The notes under the pieces are model-generated. The model was not told the DNA's origin. It saw nothing but the letters and a program-made list of their open reading frames with translations, and did no database searches. From contig NZ_JAEQMG010000201.1 in NCBI RefSeq assembly GCF_016680995.1, forward strand, positions 1 to 48,348: a stretch of DNA of 48,348 nt, given 5' to 3'. The stretch comes from Ruminococcus difficilis (GTDB lineage Bacteria; Bacillota_A; Clostridia; Oscillospirales; Acutalibacteraceae). Positions within the stretch are counted from its first letter, which is position 1; every line of letters begins with the position of its first letter. Shown here in pieces: positions 11,383-18,803 of the stretch. The position numbers were made by a program, and so were the translations under genes.

Positions 11383-11970
11383 TCACTTCATATATCGTGT
11401 AAAGCTATCCGTCAGGATAACATCCATTTTGATATCAAATGGTTCTTCCCCGATCTTCGGGATCATGCTGTCGGCATAACACAGCGCCGCCTTCACTCCC
11501 GGAAAATCAGCAAGATAGCGGTCGTAATAGCCGCCGCCGAAGCCGAGGCGATAACCGCGCATATCACAGCAAAGCGCGGGACATACGCACAGGGTATGTT
11601 CATCGGGCGTGATCTCTTCGCACTGCGCCGTGGGCTCCAGTATCCCGAACCGTCCGGGCGCTACATCGTTCAGTGAATCGATACGGCGAAAGATCATGTG
11701 CCCCTGCTCCCGACATACCGGCAGCGCCACCTTCTTATGATTGGCAAACGCGGCATGGATGATCAGGGAGGTCGCGATCTCGGTCGGTCGCGCCATATAC
11801 AGCAGGATCGTATCCGCGGCACGGTACTCCGGCGTGATCAGCAGGCGGGTCTGGATCTCAAGATCCAGCGCGTTTTTGCGCTCCATATCCTCGCACAGAG
11901 CCTTGCGTTGCTCGATGAAGAAATCCCTGAGATACGGCTTATCCGCCGACGCGGGTTTACTTGCCGCCAT
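11383..11970 (-). CDS. 5-formyltetrahydrofolate cyclo-ligase
   Basis: Converts 5-formyl-THF and ATP to 5,10-methenyl-THF, returning folate to one-carbon metabolism. The diagnostic ATP/substrate loop GFGGGYYDRYL lies near the C-terminus (about 145-155), preceded by RFGILEP, and the N-terminus has RDFFIEQRKAL. The ATG chosen at 11970 gives 195 residues, the usual size. Longer frames upstream run through the DJ-1 gene and are not homologous. It starts one base after the upstream stop codon, so it is probably translationally coupled. Weak ribosome site. Confidence 0.9.
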   Translation of the reverse strand: MAASKPASADKPYLRDFFIEQRKALCEDMERKNALDLEIQTRLLITPEYRAADTILLYMARPTEIATSLIIHAAFANHKKVALPVCREQGHMIFRRIDSLNDVAPGRFGILEPTAQCEEITPDEHTLCVCPALCCDMRGYRLGFGGGYYDRYLADFPGVKAALCYADSMIPKIGEEPFDIKMDVILTDSFTRYMK

Positions 11971-11971
11971 A

Positions 11972-12511
11972 TCAGCACTGCATCGAGGAAGCGATGCGAT
12001 CGGCGTCCTCTTTACTCTGAACCTGTGATACGATGGCAAAGCCGAAATCAAGCGCGCATCCGGCGCCCTTGGCGGTGATGATATTGCCGTCGACGACCAC
12101 CTTTTCACCGGTCACCTCAGCGCCCTTGAGCTCCTCCTCAAATCCGGGGAAACAGGTCGCTTTCTTGCCTTCCAATACGCCCATACGCCCTAAGATAGAC
12201 GGAGCGGCACAGATCGCGCAGAGATAGAGCTTGCGGGATTGGCAGTAGGAAACAGCGTTTCTGACAGTTTCATCGGCATAGAGATTCTTGACGCCCGGCA
12301 TACCGCCCGGCAGGATGATACCCAAAGCATCTTCGTCAAAGTCAAATTCACTGATCTGCATATCGGCAGTCACACAGATATCGTGAGCGCCGCAGATCAC
12401 ATCCGCGTCAACGCCGACCGTCGTGACCGGGATATCGGCGCGGCGCAGGATATCGATGGTCGCTAACGCTTCTATCTCTTCAAATCCGTCGGCTAAAAAA
12501 CAGTAAAACAT
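11972..12511 (-). CDS. DJ-1/PfpI (ThiJ) family protein
   Basis: A class-I glutamine-amidotransferase-like protein of 179 residues. The start MFYCFLADGFEEIEAL carries the conserved Glu near position 15, and the nucleophile-elbow cysteine lies in LCAICAAPSIL. These match DJ-1/YajL proteins, linked to protein or metabolite deglycation, chaperone activity or oxidative-stress response; the exact reaction is disputed for the family. Two ATGs are adjacent. The second (12511) is 6 bases from AGGAGG and preferred over 12514. The ribosome site overlaps a perfect 14-bp palindrome. It follows tmk by 48 bases and ends against the cyclo-ligase start. Confidence 0.9.
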   Translation of the reverse strand: MFYCFLADGFEEIEALATIDILRRADIPVTTVGVDADVICGAHDICVTADMQISEFDFDEDALGIILPGGMPGVKNLYADETVRNAVSYCQSRKLYLCAICAAPSILGRMGVLEGKKATCFPGFEEELKGAEVTGEKVVVDGNIITAKGAGCALDFGFAIVSQVQSKEDADRIASSMQC

Positions 12512-12520
12512 CATAATCCT

Positions 12521-12534
12521 CCTAACATGTTAGG
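12521..12534. repeat. Perfect 14-bp palindrome overlapping the DJ-1 gene ribosome site
   Basis: CCTAACATGTTAGG is self-complementary; on minus its end forms the start of the AGGAGG ribosome site. It could be an operator half-site pair or a small hairpin hiding the site. Confidence 0.5.
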
Positions 12535-12559
12535 GTGACTTCTTTCTAAAGGAAGCCTC

Positions 12560-13255
12560 TTATCGATTAGTATCTCCGTTCAAAACCAGAGATATGATAT
12601 CATCGTTGATTTCTTCGATCGTTCTCATTTTGCCGTCATGGGTACAGTCGATCCGCGCCCAGTCAAGATGCTCGATCGCGTACACAGCGGAGCTGCGGCA
12701 GCGCAGCAGATAAGCAACATCGCTTTCATGGATATCCTTCTTGCTTTCATCGCCGCCGTATCTGCCGTAGATCAGTTTTTGGCTGATCGCGGGATCCACA
12801 TCGAGAAAGATCACCTGATCCGGCGCGGGCAGTTCCAGACGGTTGTACTCAAAATCAAACAGCCAGTCGATATAGCTGTCACGCTCATTTTCCGGCACCT
12901 TCGCCATTTGATGGATGATATTCGAGGTGGTGTAGCGATCGGCGATGATGTAGTCGTAGGTTTCACAATCCTTGCGCCACGTGTTGATGTAGGACGCGAC
13001 ACGGTCGACCGCGTAGAACGTCGACGCGGCATAGGCGTTGACGTCATCGGGACTACTGCCGAGTTTTCCGCCGAGGTACATTTTGACCAAGGCGGATGAA
13101 TCGTTGTCATAATCGGGGAAGCTGATGGTACGCGCCTTGTACCCCATCTCGCACAGCCGCTCACAGAGCAGCCTGCTTTGGGTCGCTTTGCCCGAGCCGT
13201 CCAGCCCGTCGATCACGATCAGCTTGCTTTTCTTATCTACCATAATCTTGCTCAT
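12560..13255 (-). CDS. tmk: Thymidylate kinase (dTMP kinase)
   Basis: Phosphorylates dTMP to dTDP in DNA precursor synthesis. The 231-residue protein has the Walker A loop GLDGSGKATQ (about 15-24), the FPDYD substrate motif, the DRY of IIADRYTTSN, and the LFLDV-like strand VIFLDVDP. It belongs to the somewhat divergent branch of dTMP kinase-like proteins, with a lid KLIYGRYGGDESKKDIHE. The start MSKIMVDKKSK has no strong ribosome site; the in-frame ATG at residue 5 is an alternative. It appears to be the first gene of the operon running to the second kinase. Confidence 0.9.
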   Translation of the reverse strand: MSKIMVDKKSKLIVIDGLDGSGKATQSRLLCERLCEMGYKARTISFPDYDNDSSALVKMYLGGKLGSSPDDVNAYAASTFYAVDRVASYINTWRKDCETYDYIIADRYTTSNIIHQMAKVPENERDSYIDWLFDFEYNRLELPAPDQVIFLDVDPAISQKLIYGRYGGDESKKDIHESDVAYLLRCRSSAVYAIEHLDWARIDCTHDGKMRTIEEINDDIISLVLNGDTNR

Positions 13256-13325
13256 GTTTTTTATATTGCCGCATAGTAAAAACGGTCAATCATAAAAATA
13301 CATACTTTCCTTTTTAATCTTTCTA

Positions 13326-13354
13326 ATTGTAGCATATATGACAGGATTATTCAA
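13326..13354 (-). promoter_or_regulatory. Probable sigma-A promoter of the tmk operon
   Basis: On minus: TTGAAT (plus 13349-13354), 17-base spacer, TACAAT (plus 13326-13331). It would give a leader of about 60 bases before tmk. Confidence 0.55.
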
Positions 13355-13405
13355 TAGCAAGATTGTAACAATATCTTGCGTAAATGCGTGGAAAAATATG
13401 CGAAA

Positions 13406-13461
13406 AGCCCCGAGCATCGGCAAATCGCAGTCAGAAGATGCGATTCGCTGTACTCGGGGCT
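13406..13461 (-). terminator. Intrinsic terminator of azlCD
   Basis: Two nested stems, AGCCCCGAG/CTCGGGGCT (13406-13414 with 13453-13461) and AATCGCA/TGCGATT (13423-13429 with 13439-13445), are followed on minus by TTTTCG and a T-rich stretch. Confidence 0.8.
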
Positions 13462-13466
13462 GAAGA

Positions 13467-13778
13467 TCAATGTAATGCGTTCATGATCAGTGAGGTGATC
13501 AATGCTGCGGCTGATGACGATAACGCCACCACGATCAGCGGCAAATCAAAGAACGCCATCAACAGTGCTGCCGCCGTTCCGACGGACGAGGAGATAACGT
13601 CGCCTGTCGCAAAGAAGATCGCCGGAAAGGTCATCGCCGACAATACGGCGTACGGAATGTAGTAGAGCACCGAATTGATGAATCGGGACTTGATCTTTCC
13701 CCGGATCGCGACAAACGGAACGACACGGATCAGATAGGTGGTGATCGCCATCACGGCGATATAGGCAACGATACTCAT
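13467..13778 (-). CDS. azlD: AzlD family branched-chain amino acid transport subunit
   Basis: A small membrane protein of 103 residues with about four hydrophobic helices and the motif TYLIRVVPFVAIRGKIKSRF near the start, typical of AzlD. With AzlC it forms an exporter linked in Bacillus to branched-chain amino acids and 4-azaleucine resistance; the substrate here is unproven. The start codon overlaps the azlC stop (ATGA, 4 bases), with GGAGG 7 bases upstream, so the two are coupled. A strong terminator follows. Confidence 0.93.
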   Translation of the reverse strand: MSIVAYIAVMAITTYLIRVVPFVAIRGKIKSRFINSVLYYIPYAVLSAMTFPAIFFATGDVISSSVGTAAALLMAFFDLPLIVVALSSSAAALITSLIMNALH

Positions 13779-14485
13779 GTGTTATCCTCCCCTCTCTCCC
13801 GATCGGATACAGGGAAGAACAACGCGCCGACGATGGACGCGACCAACGCGCAGATGATCACCGAAAAGCCGCTGGAGATCATCGGCAGGCAAAAGCGGAT
13901 GACGACGCTCAGCGCCGCCGCAATCAATACCACAAACAATACCTTGCGATCCTTTTTGGCGGGAGGCAGGATGATCGCGATAAACATGCCGTACAGCATC
14001 AGCGACAATGCAGCCGTCACCATCGGGGGCATGATATCGCCCGCGATCGCGCCGATCAATGTACCCGTGCTCCATCCGAGAAACGGCGTGAGGATCAGGC
14101 CGTACATATAGGACGGCTTGAGGGGCTCCGTCTGTGATGACGCAACGGCAAAGATCTCATCGGTCACACCGAATCCGACAAAAAGACGGTGCATGATGTT
14201 GAACGATGGATCGAGCTTTTGCGACAGGCTCAAGCTCATCAGCGAATACCGCAGGTTGATGACCAGCTGACACAAGACCATCTCGAGCAATGATCCGCCC
14301 GCGGCAATGATCTCGACTCCCGCCACCTGACCCGCTGAGGTCAGATTGGTGACTGAGATCCCGACCGCCGCCAATATGGATAAATTCTGTTGGATGCACA
14401 ACACGCCGAATCCGAACGATACGCTGAGATAGCCCAGCATGATCGGAATACCGTGCCGCATTCCTTTGACAAATTCTTTCTTCAT
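13775..14485 (-). CDS. azlC: AzlC family branched-chain amino acid transport permease
   Basis: Membrane permease of 236 residues from the ATG at 14485 (MKKEFVKGMRHGIPIMLGY). The AzlC traits are MLGYLSVSFGFG near the start, NLRYSLMSLSLSQKL, GFGVTDEIFAVA and several hydrophobic helices. It pairs with AzlD. Longer in-frame starts at 14506 and upstream are less likely because a good -10 box (TATAAT) overlaps the 14506 ATG. The promoter lies at the edge of the tRNA-Arg duplication, so any event there would touch azlC expression. Confidence 0.92.
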   Translation of the reverse strand: MKKEFVKGMRHGIPIMLGYLSVSFGFGVLCIQQNLSILAAVGISVTNLTSAGQVAGVEIIAAGGSLLEMVLCQLVINLRYSLMSLSLSQKLDPSFNIMHRLFVGFGVTDEIFAVASSQTEPLKPSYMYGLILTPFLGWSTGTLIGAIAGDIMPPMVTAALSLMLYGMFIAIILPPAKKDRKVLFVVLIAAALSVVIRFCLPMISSGFSVIICALVASIVGALFFPVSDRERGEDNT

Positions 14486-14501
14486 AATCGACTCAAATGG
14501 C

Positions 14502-14529
14502 ATTATACCAATTAATGCTGTTCTGTAAA
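14502..14529 (-). promoter_or_regulatory. Sigma-A promoter of azlCD
   Basis: On minus: TTTACA (plus 14524-14529), 16-base spacer, TATAAT (plus 14502-14507). The -35 lies inside the left copy of the 71-bp duplication; the -10 lies outside it. Confidence 0.75.
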
Positions 14530-14904
14530 AAACGGTAAGGCGTATCACTCGCGAGTGTGCCTTACCGCATATGGCGCGCCAAAAGGGCGTTCCGCCATAT
14601 GGATAAAGGTCTGTCGCTTGTTGCCGTTGCGGGGATCGAAAGCCTCATCTGCTCTCTCCGTAAAAATGATTCACTGAATCATTTTTGTCTGCGATCAATC
14701 GGGGTCCCCATAACGCCTGCGTTATGGGGAGAGGAGGAACCGCCACACAAGGTCAAGGCGTACCTACGGGATACGCCTACCGCGTACGGCGAGTGACGAC
14801 GAGACACAGTCGCCTTCGAATCCCTTTTGGCTCGCTGTTCTGTAAAAAACGGTAAGGCGTATCACTCGCGAGTGTGCCTTACCGCATATGGCGCGCCAAA
14901 AGGG
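14517..14904. repeat. 71-bp direct repeats of the tRNA-Arg 3' end flanking a 246-bp spacer (att-like)
   Basis: Bases 14517-14587 and 14834-14904 are identical. Each holds, on minus, the last 16 bases of tRNA-Arg including the encoded CCA, then the complete tRNA terminator and the first bases beyond. The right copy is part of the intact tRNA; the left copy is a displaced 3' end next to azlC. This is the arrangement left by elements that integrate at tRNA 3' ends, but the 246-bp spacer has no integrase. The spacer has hairpins at 14662-14686 (AAAATGATTCA arms) and 14706-14729 (CCCCATAACGC arms). It also holds an inverted 17-base copy of the tRNA T-arm/acceptor at 14815-14831. I see no gene in it. 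Confidence 0.85.
14844..14884 (-). terminator. Terminator of tRNA-Arg
   Basis: CGGTAAGGC pairs with GCCTTACCG around an inner palindrome CACTCGCGAGTG, and on minus a GTTTTTT run follows. A second identical terminator lies in the left repeat copy (14527-14567). Confidence 0.88.
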
Positions 14905-14965
14905 ATTCGAACCCCCGACCTTTCGCTTAGGAGGCGAACGCTCTATCCAACTGAGCTATTGGCGC
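14889..14965 (-). tRNA. tRNA-Arg(CCT)
   Basis: A 77-base cloverleaf: acceptor GCGCCAA/TTGGCGC, D-arm GCTCAGTTGGATAGAGC, anticodon loop CTCCTAA (anticodon CCT, reads AGG), T-loop TTCGAAT, discriminator G and an encoded CCA. A consensus promoter precedes it and a strong terminator follows. Its 3' end is duplicated downstream. Confidence 0.95.
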
Positions 14966-14979
14966 AGATCTGCCTGTAT

Positions 14980-15008
14980 ATTCTATCCTAAATATGTCGG
15001 CTTGTCAA
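14980..15008 (-). promoter_or_regulatory. Sigma-A promoter of tRNA-Arg
   Basis: On minus: TTGACA (plus 15003-15008), 17-base spacer, TAGAAT (plus 14980-14985). Confidence 0.85.
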
Positions 15009-15130
15009 GATGATAGAGAACATTATGACAAGTGCAAACAAACAACTTTTTTACCGTGTCACACCAATAGGAATCGTGTGTATACAGTAGTAGATTAACC
15101 TGCTCATCCTTATCATACTATCGACATTTT

Positions 15131-15159
15131 TTGACAACAAACAGCGCTTATGCTAAGAT
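15131..15159 (+). promoter_or_regulatory. Sigma-A promoter of the YwaF-like gene
   Basis: TTGACA (15131-15136), 17-base spacer, TAAGAT (15154-15159). The strong ribosome site AAAGGAGG follows shortly after. Confidence 0.8.
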
Positions 15160-15181
15160 TGGTTCGTAAAGGAGGTGTATC

Positions 15182-15991
15182 ATGAATTGGTTTGAATCCG
15201 CCTTATACTGGTTGGGCGGCAGAATGGAAACCCCACAGGGATACGGAGTATTTCACTGGTTCTGTATCATGATTGTGATCGCATCAACTGTGATCCTTTG
15301 TCTGCGATTCGGTAAGGTTGACGAAAAAACAGAAAGAAAGATCCTGTTGTTCGGATGGATCGTCATGCTGATACTGGAGATCTATAAGCAGCTGCTCTAT
15401 TCTGTCGATTTTTCGGAAACGGTGACATGGGATTACGCATGGTATTCCTTTCCGTTCCAATTTTGTTCGTCACCGCTGTACCTCCTACCGATCGCCGCGT
15501 TATCACATCATGAGAAGATACGCGACGCGGTGCGAATGTTCCTTTCGACCTTCTCACTGTTTGCCGGACTTGCGGTCTATATTTATACAGATGACGTTTT
15601 CTCATCCTATATCGGGATCAACATCCAAACAATGGTACATCACGGCATGATGATCGTGTTCGGCATTTGGCTCGGGGGCAGATTATTGCGAGAAAAAAAG
15701 ATGCAATTGAGCGTCTTTTTGCACGGATGTATCGTATTCCTGATCATGATCATCATCGCCCTTTTGATGAATATTGCGGCGCCTTGTATTACCGATGAGC
15801 TGTTCAATATGTTCTTCATCGGCCCCAACTATCCTTGTACTCTGGTGATTCTGGAGCAGATCTATCCGGCAGTTCCCTACCCTGTATTCTTCCTCATTTA
15901 CGCGATAGGCTTCTGCACGGCGGCATTTCTGCTGTACTGCATCCAAAAGTATTTCAGACTGTTTACAGAAAAGCGGATCAAGAAAGCATAA
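15182..15991 (+). CDS. YwaF/TMEM164 family (TIGR02206-type) integral membrane protein
   Basis: A membrane protein of 269 residues with about seven hydrophobic helices. It resembles the TP0381/YwaF family (TMEM164 in animals): the pattern WYSFPFQFCSSPLYLLPIAAL in helix 3, the NIQTMVHHGMM stretch, and NYPCTLVILEQIYPAVPYPVFF near the end, with a conserved His and Cys-Ser. Bacterial function is unknown; the animal homologue is an acyltransferase on ether lipids, so a lipid role is possible but not shown. It has its own promoter, a strong AAAGGAGGTG ribosome site 5 bases from the ATG, and a terminator, so it is a single-gene unit. Confidence 0.85.
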   Translation: MNWFESALYWLGGRMETPQGYGVFHWFCIMIVIASTVILCLRFGKVDEKTERKILLFGWIVMLILEIYKQLLYSVDFSETVTWDYAWYSFPFQFCSSPLYLLPIAALSHHEKIRDAVRMFLSTFSLFAGLAVYIYTDDVFSSYIGINIQTMVHHGMMIVFGIWLGGRLLREKKMQLSVFLHGCIVFLIMIIIALLMNIAAPCITDELFNMFFIGPNYPCTLVILEQIYPAVPYPVFFLIYAIGFCTAAFLLYCIQKYFRLFTEKRIKKA

Positions 15992-16020
15992 AAGAAGCGT
16001 CAGCAGACGCTTCTTTTTTT
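15992..16020. terminator. Terminator between the YwaF-like gene and the APC permease
   Basis: Perfect 10-bp stem AAGAAGCGTC/GACGCTTCTT (15992-16001 with 16006-16015), followed by a T-run on plus. On minus a short A/T stretch follows, so it may also serve the converging permease. Confidence 0.9.
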
Positions 16021-16027
16021 ATGACTA

Positions 16028-17434
16028 TTATATTTCAATATGTCCGAACTCGCTTTTGTATTTCAACTTACACATCACATAAAAGATGATGCCGAGCAGC
16101 GCCCATCCGCCGACAATGATGAATTCCTGCCATGTCAATGTCGCGCCGGAGCCGGGGATCAGATACATCACGACCATGAAGCCGGACAGGACGGATGCGG
16201 TGATACCGACAAACTTATAATGCTTGACCTTGAACGGTCGGTGAAGCTCAGGCTCCTTTTTTCTCAGGATCAAAAAGGACATCGACACCATCAAATAAGC
16301 CAGACAGCACGCCAGACTCGCCGCGTCGGAGATCCACACCAGCATCTGCTTGCCGAAGAACGGAGCCGCTAAGGATAACACGCCGATCAGCAGCAGGGCG
16401 TTGGTGGGTGTTTTATGCTTTTTGTGGAGCTTTGCGAATCTGCTTGGGATCATCTTGGATTCCGCCATCGAGAAGATCGCGCGGCTGCCGCCGATCAAGA
16501 AGGAGTTCCAGCTGGTGATAACGCCGCACAGACCGCCGATGATCAGCACCTTTGCCATGACAGCGCTGTTGAACACCTTTTCCATCGCGAACGCGGTGAC
16601 AAGTCCCGAGCCCTCCATCGCCGCGGCGATCTCTTTGCTGTTGAGCGCGTATCCGACCGCGAACACGACCAAACCGTAGAATACAACGGCGCAGATGATG
16701 GAAAGGAGCAGAACCTTTGCTATTTTCTTTAAAGGAATATTGATCTCTTCGGCAACCTGCGGGATGACATCGAAGCCGAACAGGAAGAACGGCGCGACAA
16801 CCGCAACGGACAGGATGTTTTTGACGGAGCCGAAGCCCTCGCCTACGATCATCTGTCCCTCAAGATTTTCGGGTGAGCCGTTGATCGCGGAGGCGACGAC
16901 CAGAATAATACCGACAGCGGCGATCACGATCGTCAGGATCGTCTGGAAGATCGAAGCCGCCTTGATGCCGAGGATATTCAGCACAATGATGACGATGGTA
17001 AACACAGACGCGACAGCGACGCCGGTCGCATAAACATCGGAGCCGGCGACGGTGTATAGATAGCCCTGTGAGAAGGACGGGAAAATATATTGGATGATCG
17101 TAGGAAGAGATACCGCCTCAAAGCACACAACGCCGATATAGCTGAGGATCAGCGCCCATGTGCAGATGAACGAGCCTGTCGGACCGAACGCCTTGTGGCT
17201 GAATACATGCTCTCCGCCGACCTTGGGCATAGCGGGCGTCAGCTCAGCGTAGGTCATGCCGACAAAGTAGATCATCAAACCGCCGATGACAAAGCCGATG
17301 ACCGTGCCGATCGTACCGGCGTTCTGGATCCATCTGCCGGATGAAACGACCCAGCCCCATCCGATCATCGCGCCGAACGCGACGACCAGAATATCCGTGG
17401 AGCTCATCACCTTTTTAAACCTGTTCTTTTCCAT
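16028..17434 (-). CDS. APC family amino acid permease
   Basis: An amino-acid/polyamine/organocation transporter of 468 residues with about 12 membrane helices. The N-terminus has the family signature FGAMIGWGWVVSSGRW in helix 1, AMPKVGGEHVFSHKAFG before helix 3, and FFLFGFDVIPQVAEEINIPLKKI in the middle. The ATG at 17434 (MEKNRFKKVM) is 6 bases from GGGGGAG; an upstream in-frame ATG at 17449 is within that site and is rejected. It follows the opine-dehydrogenase-like gene by 119 bases on the same strand, so it may carry that enzyme's amino acid substrate or product (inference). Confidence 0.9.
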   Translation of the reverse strand: MEKNRFKKVMSSTDILVVAFGAMIGWGWVVSSGRWIQNAGTIGTVIGFVIGGLMIYFVGMTYAELTPAMPKVGGEHVFSHKAFGPTGSFICTWALILSYIGVVCFEAVSLPTIIQYIFPSFSQGYLYTVAGSDVYATGVAVASVFTIVIIVLNILGIKAASIFQTILTIVIAAVGIILVVASAINGSPENLEGQMIVGEGFGSVKNILSVAVVAPFFLFGFDVIPQVAEEINIPLKKIAKVLLLSIICAVVFYGLVVFAVGYALNSKEIAAAMEGSGLVTAFAMEKVFNSAVMAKVLIIGGLCGVITSWNSFLIGGSRAIFSMAESKMIPSRFAKLHKKHKTPTNALLLIGVLSLAAPFFGKQMLVWISDAASLACCLAYLMVSMSFLILRKKEPELHRPFKVKHYKFVGITASVLSGFMVVMYLIPGSGATLTWQEFIIVGGWALLGIIFYVMCKLKYKSEFGHIEI

Positions 17435-17553
17435 TGAAATCTCCCCCAAACTGCCTCATATCCAAATCAGACTCTATGTCACCTCTTGTTCCTTTCAACA
17501 TATCGTCAGTATAACGCGTCAGCAAACGCCAAACGCAGAATCATTAATATTTA

Positions 17554-18624
17554 TCATCCCATATAGAATTCGACGAATTCTTCCGCCGTCATATCGGTCT
17601 TGAAGCAATCCTTCGCGATCTCGGGCTGGAGCGCCGCATACCATTCCCAAACCTTGTCCATCGTCGGTGTAGGAACATCAAACAGATCGGCAACCTCGAT
17701 CATGATCTTGATGCCGTACGGGAAATCAGAAACAAAGTAACGGGAACTGAAATCGGGCATATAGCCGATATCATCCTTGACAACAGGAGAATAAAGCCCT
17801 TTCAAGCGGTCAAGGGAACGGATCGCCTGAGCCAGCTCCTCGGGCGTGCGGATGCCGTGTCTTTTCTGCATTGACTCGATATCTCTCAGATCCATCGGGA
17901 TCGTCTTGCAGAGCTGCTGCAGCTCGTCACTGCAGTCAAGGAATACCTCCGCGCTGTCGATCGACCAGTTCTCATAGAACAGTTCGTTTCTCGGATAATG
18001 GTTACCGGGAACATAATCCTTGAACAGGTCGTAAAGTCTGGAGGTATGCAAAATCGGATTGGATGGTGTGAAAGCGACCGCAAGATAATTGGGTACCGCT
18101 CTGCAGTTCATGCTGTACATCGACTGCACCTTTTCACAGATCTCCTTGGACGCCTTCGCGGGAATACTGCCGATGACGACCTCAGGAGCAGGTCCGAGCA
18201 TATAAGCGGACTTGCCGTACTCCTTGACGCGCGCGATACTGGGAACTCGCGCTACACCGAAGAAGGTCACGCCTTTTTCGATGATCGATCTGAACGCGAA
18301 TTCAGCGGCGCCCGCGGCAGGGATCATACCGATCATCTGACCGGGCTGAATATACGGCTCGATCTTTTCGGCGGCATATTGGAACATCTGCGGCGGCAGG
18401 GTGATCCAGATCACTTGTGCGCCTTCGATGGCTTCTTTCCAGTCACTTGTCGCTTTTTTGATCGTGCCCTTTAATAATAACTCGTCATCCTTGGAATACG
18501 CCTCCAATTCAGTCGAAAATGCTTCCGGCTTTGATGTGTGGATGGTCACTTCATGACCCTTGTCCGCAAATGACGCGCCTAATAATGTACCGAGATTTCC
18601 TCCGCCGATGATCGTAACTTTCAT
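17554..18624 (-). CDS. NAD(P)-dependent octopine/nopaline dehydrogenase family protein
   Basis: An oxidoreductase of 356 residues. The N-terminal Rossmann fold has IIGGGNLGTLLGASFADKGHEV (about 4-25). The C-terminal domain is of the octopine/nopaline dehydrogenase type, with NPILHTSRLYDLF and the conserved His of that motif, then a helical region ending EWYAALQPEIAKDCF. Family members reductively condense an amino acid with a 2-keto acid to give an opine, or run the reverse. The substrates cannot be read from sequence. RBS AGGAGG is 5 bases from the ATG. A perfect consensus promoter lies about 70 bases upstream, and the APC permease follows. Confidence 0.87.
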   Translation of the reverse strand: MKVTIIGGGNLGTLLGASFADKGHEVTIHTSKPEAFSTELEAYSKDDELLLKGTIKKATSDWKEAIEGAQVIWITLPPQMFQYAAEKIEPYIQPGQMIGMIPAAGAAEFAFRSIIEKGVTFFGVARVPSIARVKEYGKSAYMLGPAPEVVIGSIPAKASKEICEKVQSMYSMNCRAVPNYLAVAFTPSNPILHTSRLYDLFKDYVPGNHYPRNELFYENWSIDSAEVFLDCSDELQQLCKTIPMDLRDIESMQKRHGIRTPEELAQAIRSLDRLKGLYSPVVKDDIGYMPDFSSRYFVSDFPYGIKIMIEVADLFDVPTPTMDKVWEWYAALQPEIAKDCFKTDMTAEEFVEFYMG

Positions 18625-18701
18625 TTCTTCCTCCTAAGCATTGTTTCTATATCAATAACAGTATTGATTTCATCTGTATAAATATTGAAAACGTACATAA
18701 A

Positions 18702-18730
18702 ATTATAATAAAAATACACAAATTTGTCAA
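18702..18730 (-). promoter_or_regulatory. Consensus sigma-A promoter of the opine-dehydrogenase-like gene
   Basis: On minus: TTGACA (plus 18725-18730), 17-base spacer, TATAAT (plus 18702-18707). Perfect match to both hexamers. Confidence 0.85.
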
Positions 18731-18803
18731 TACCGACGCTCAGATATTTAACAATATGCCGATAATGAGGATTATTGAGTCACAAATCACAATCTGATAA
18801 TAC

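Noticed and set aside
14557..14796. Small protein in the spacer next to tRNA-Arg
   Set aside because: The frame starts inside the tRNA terminator repeat, crosses two strong hairpins and has no recognisable motif or ribosome site.
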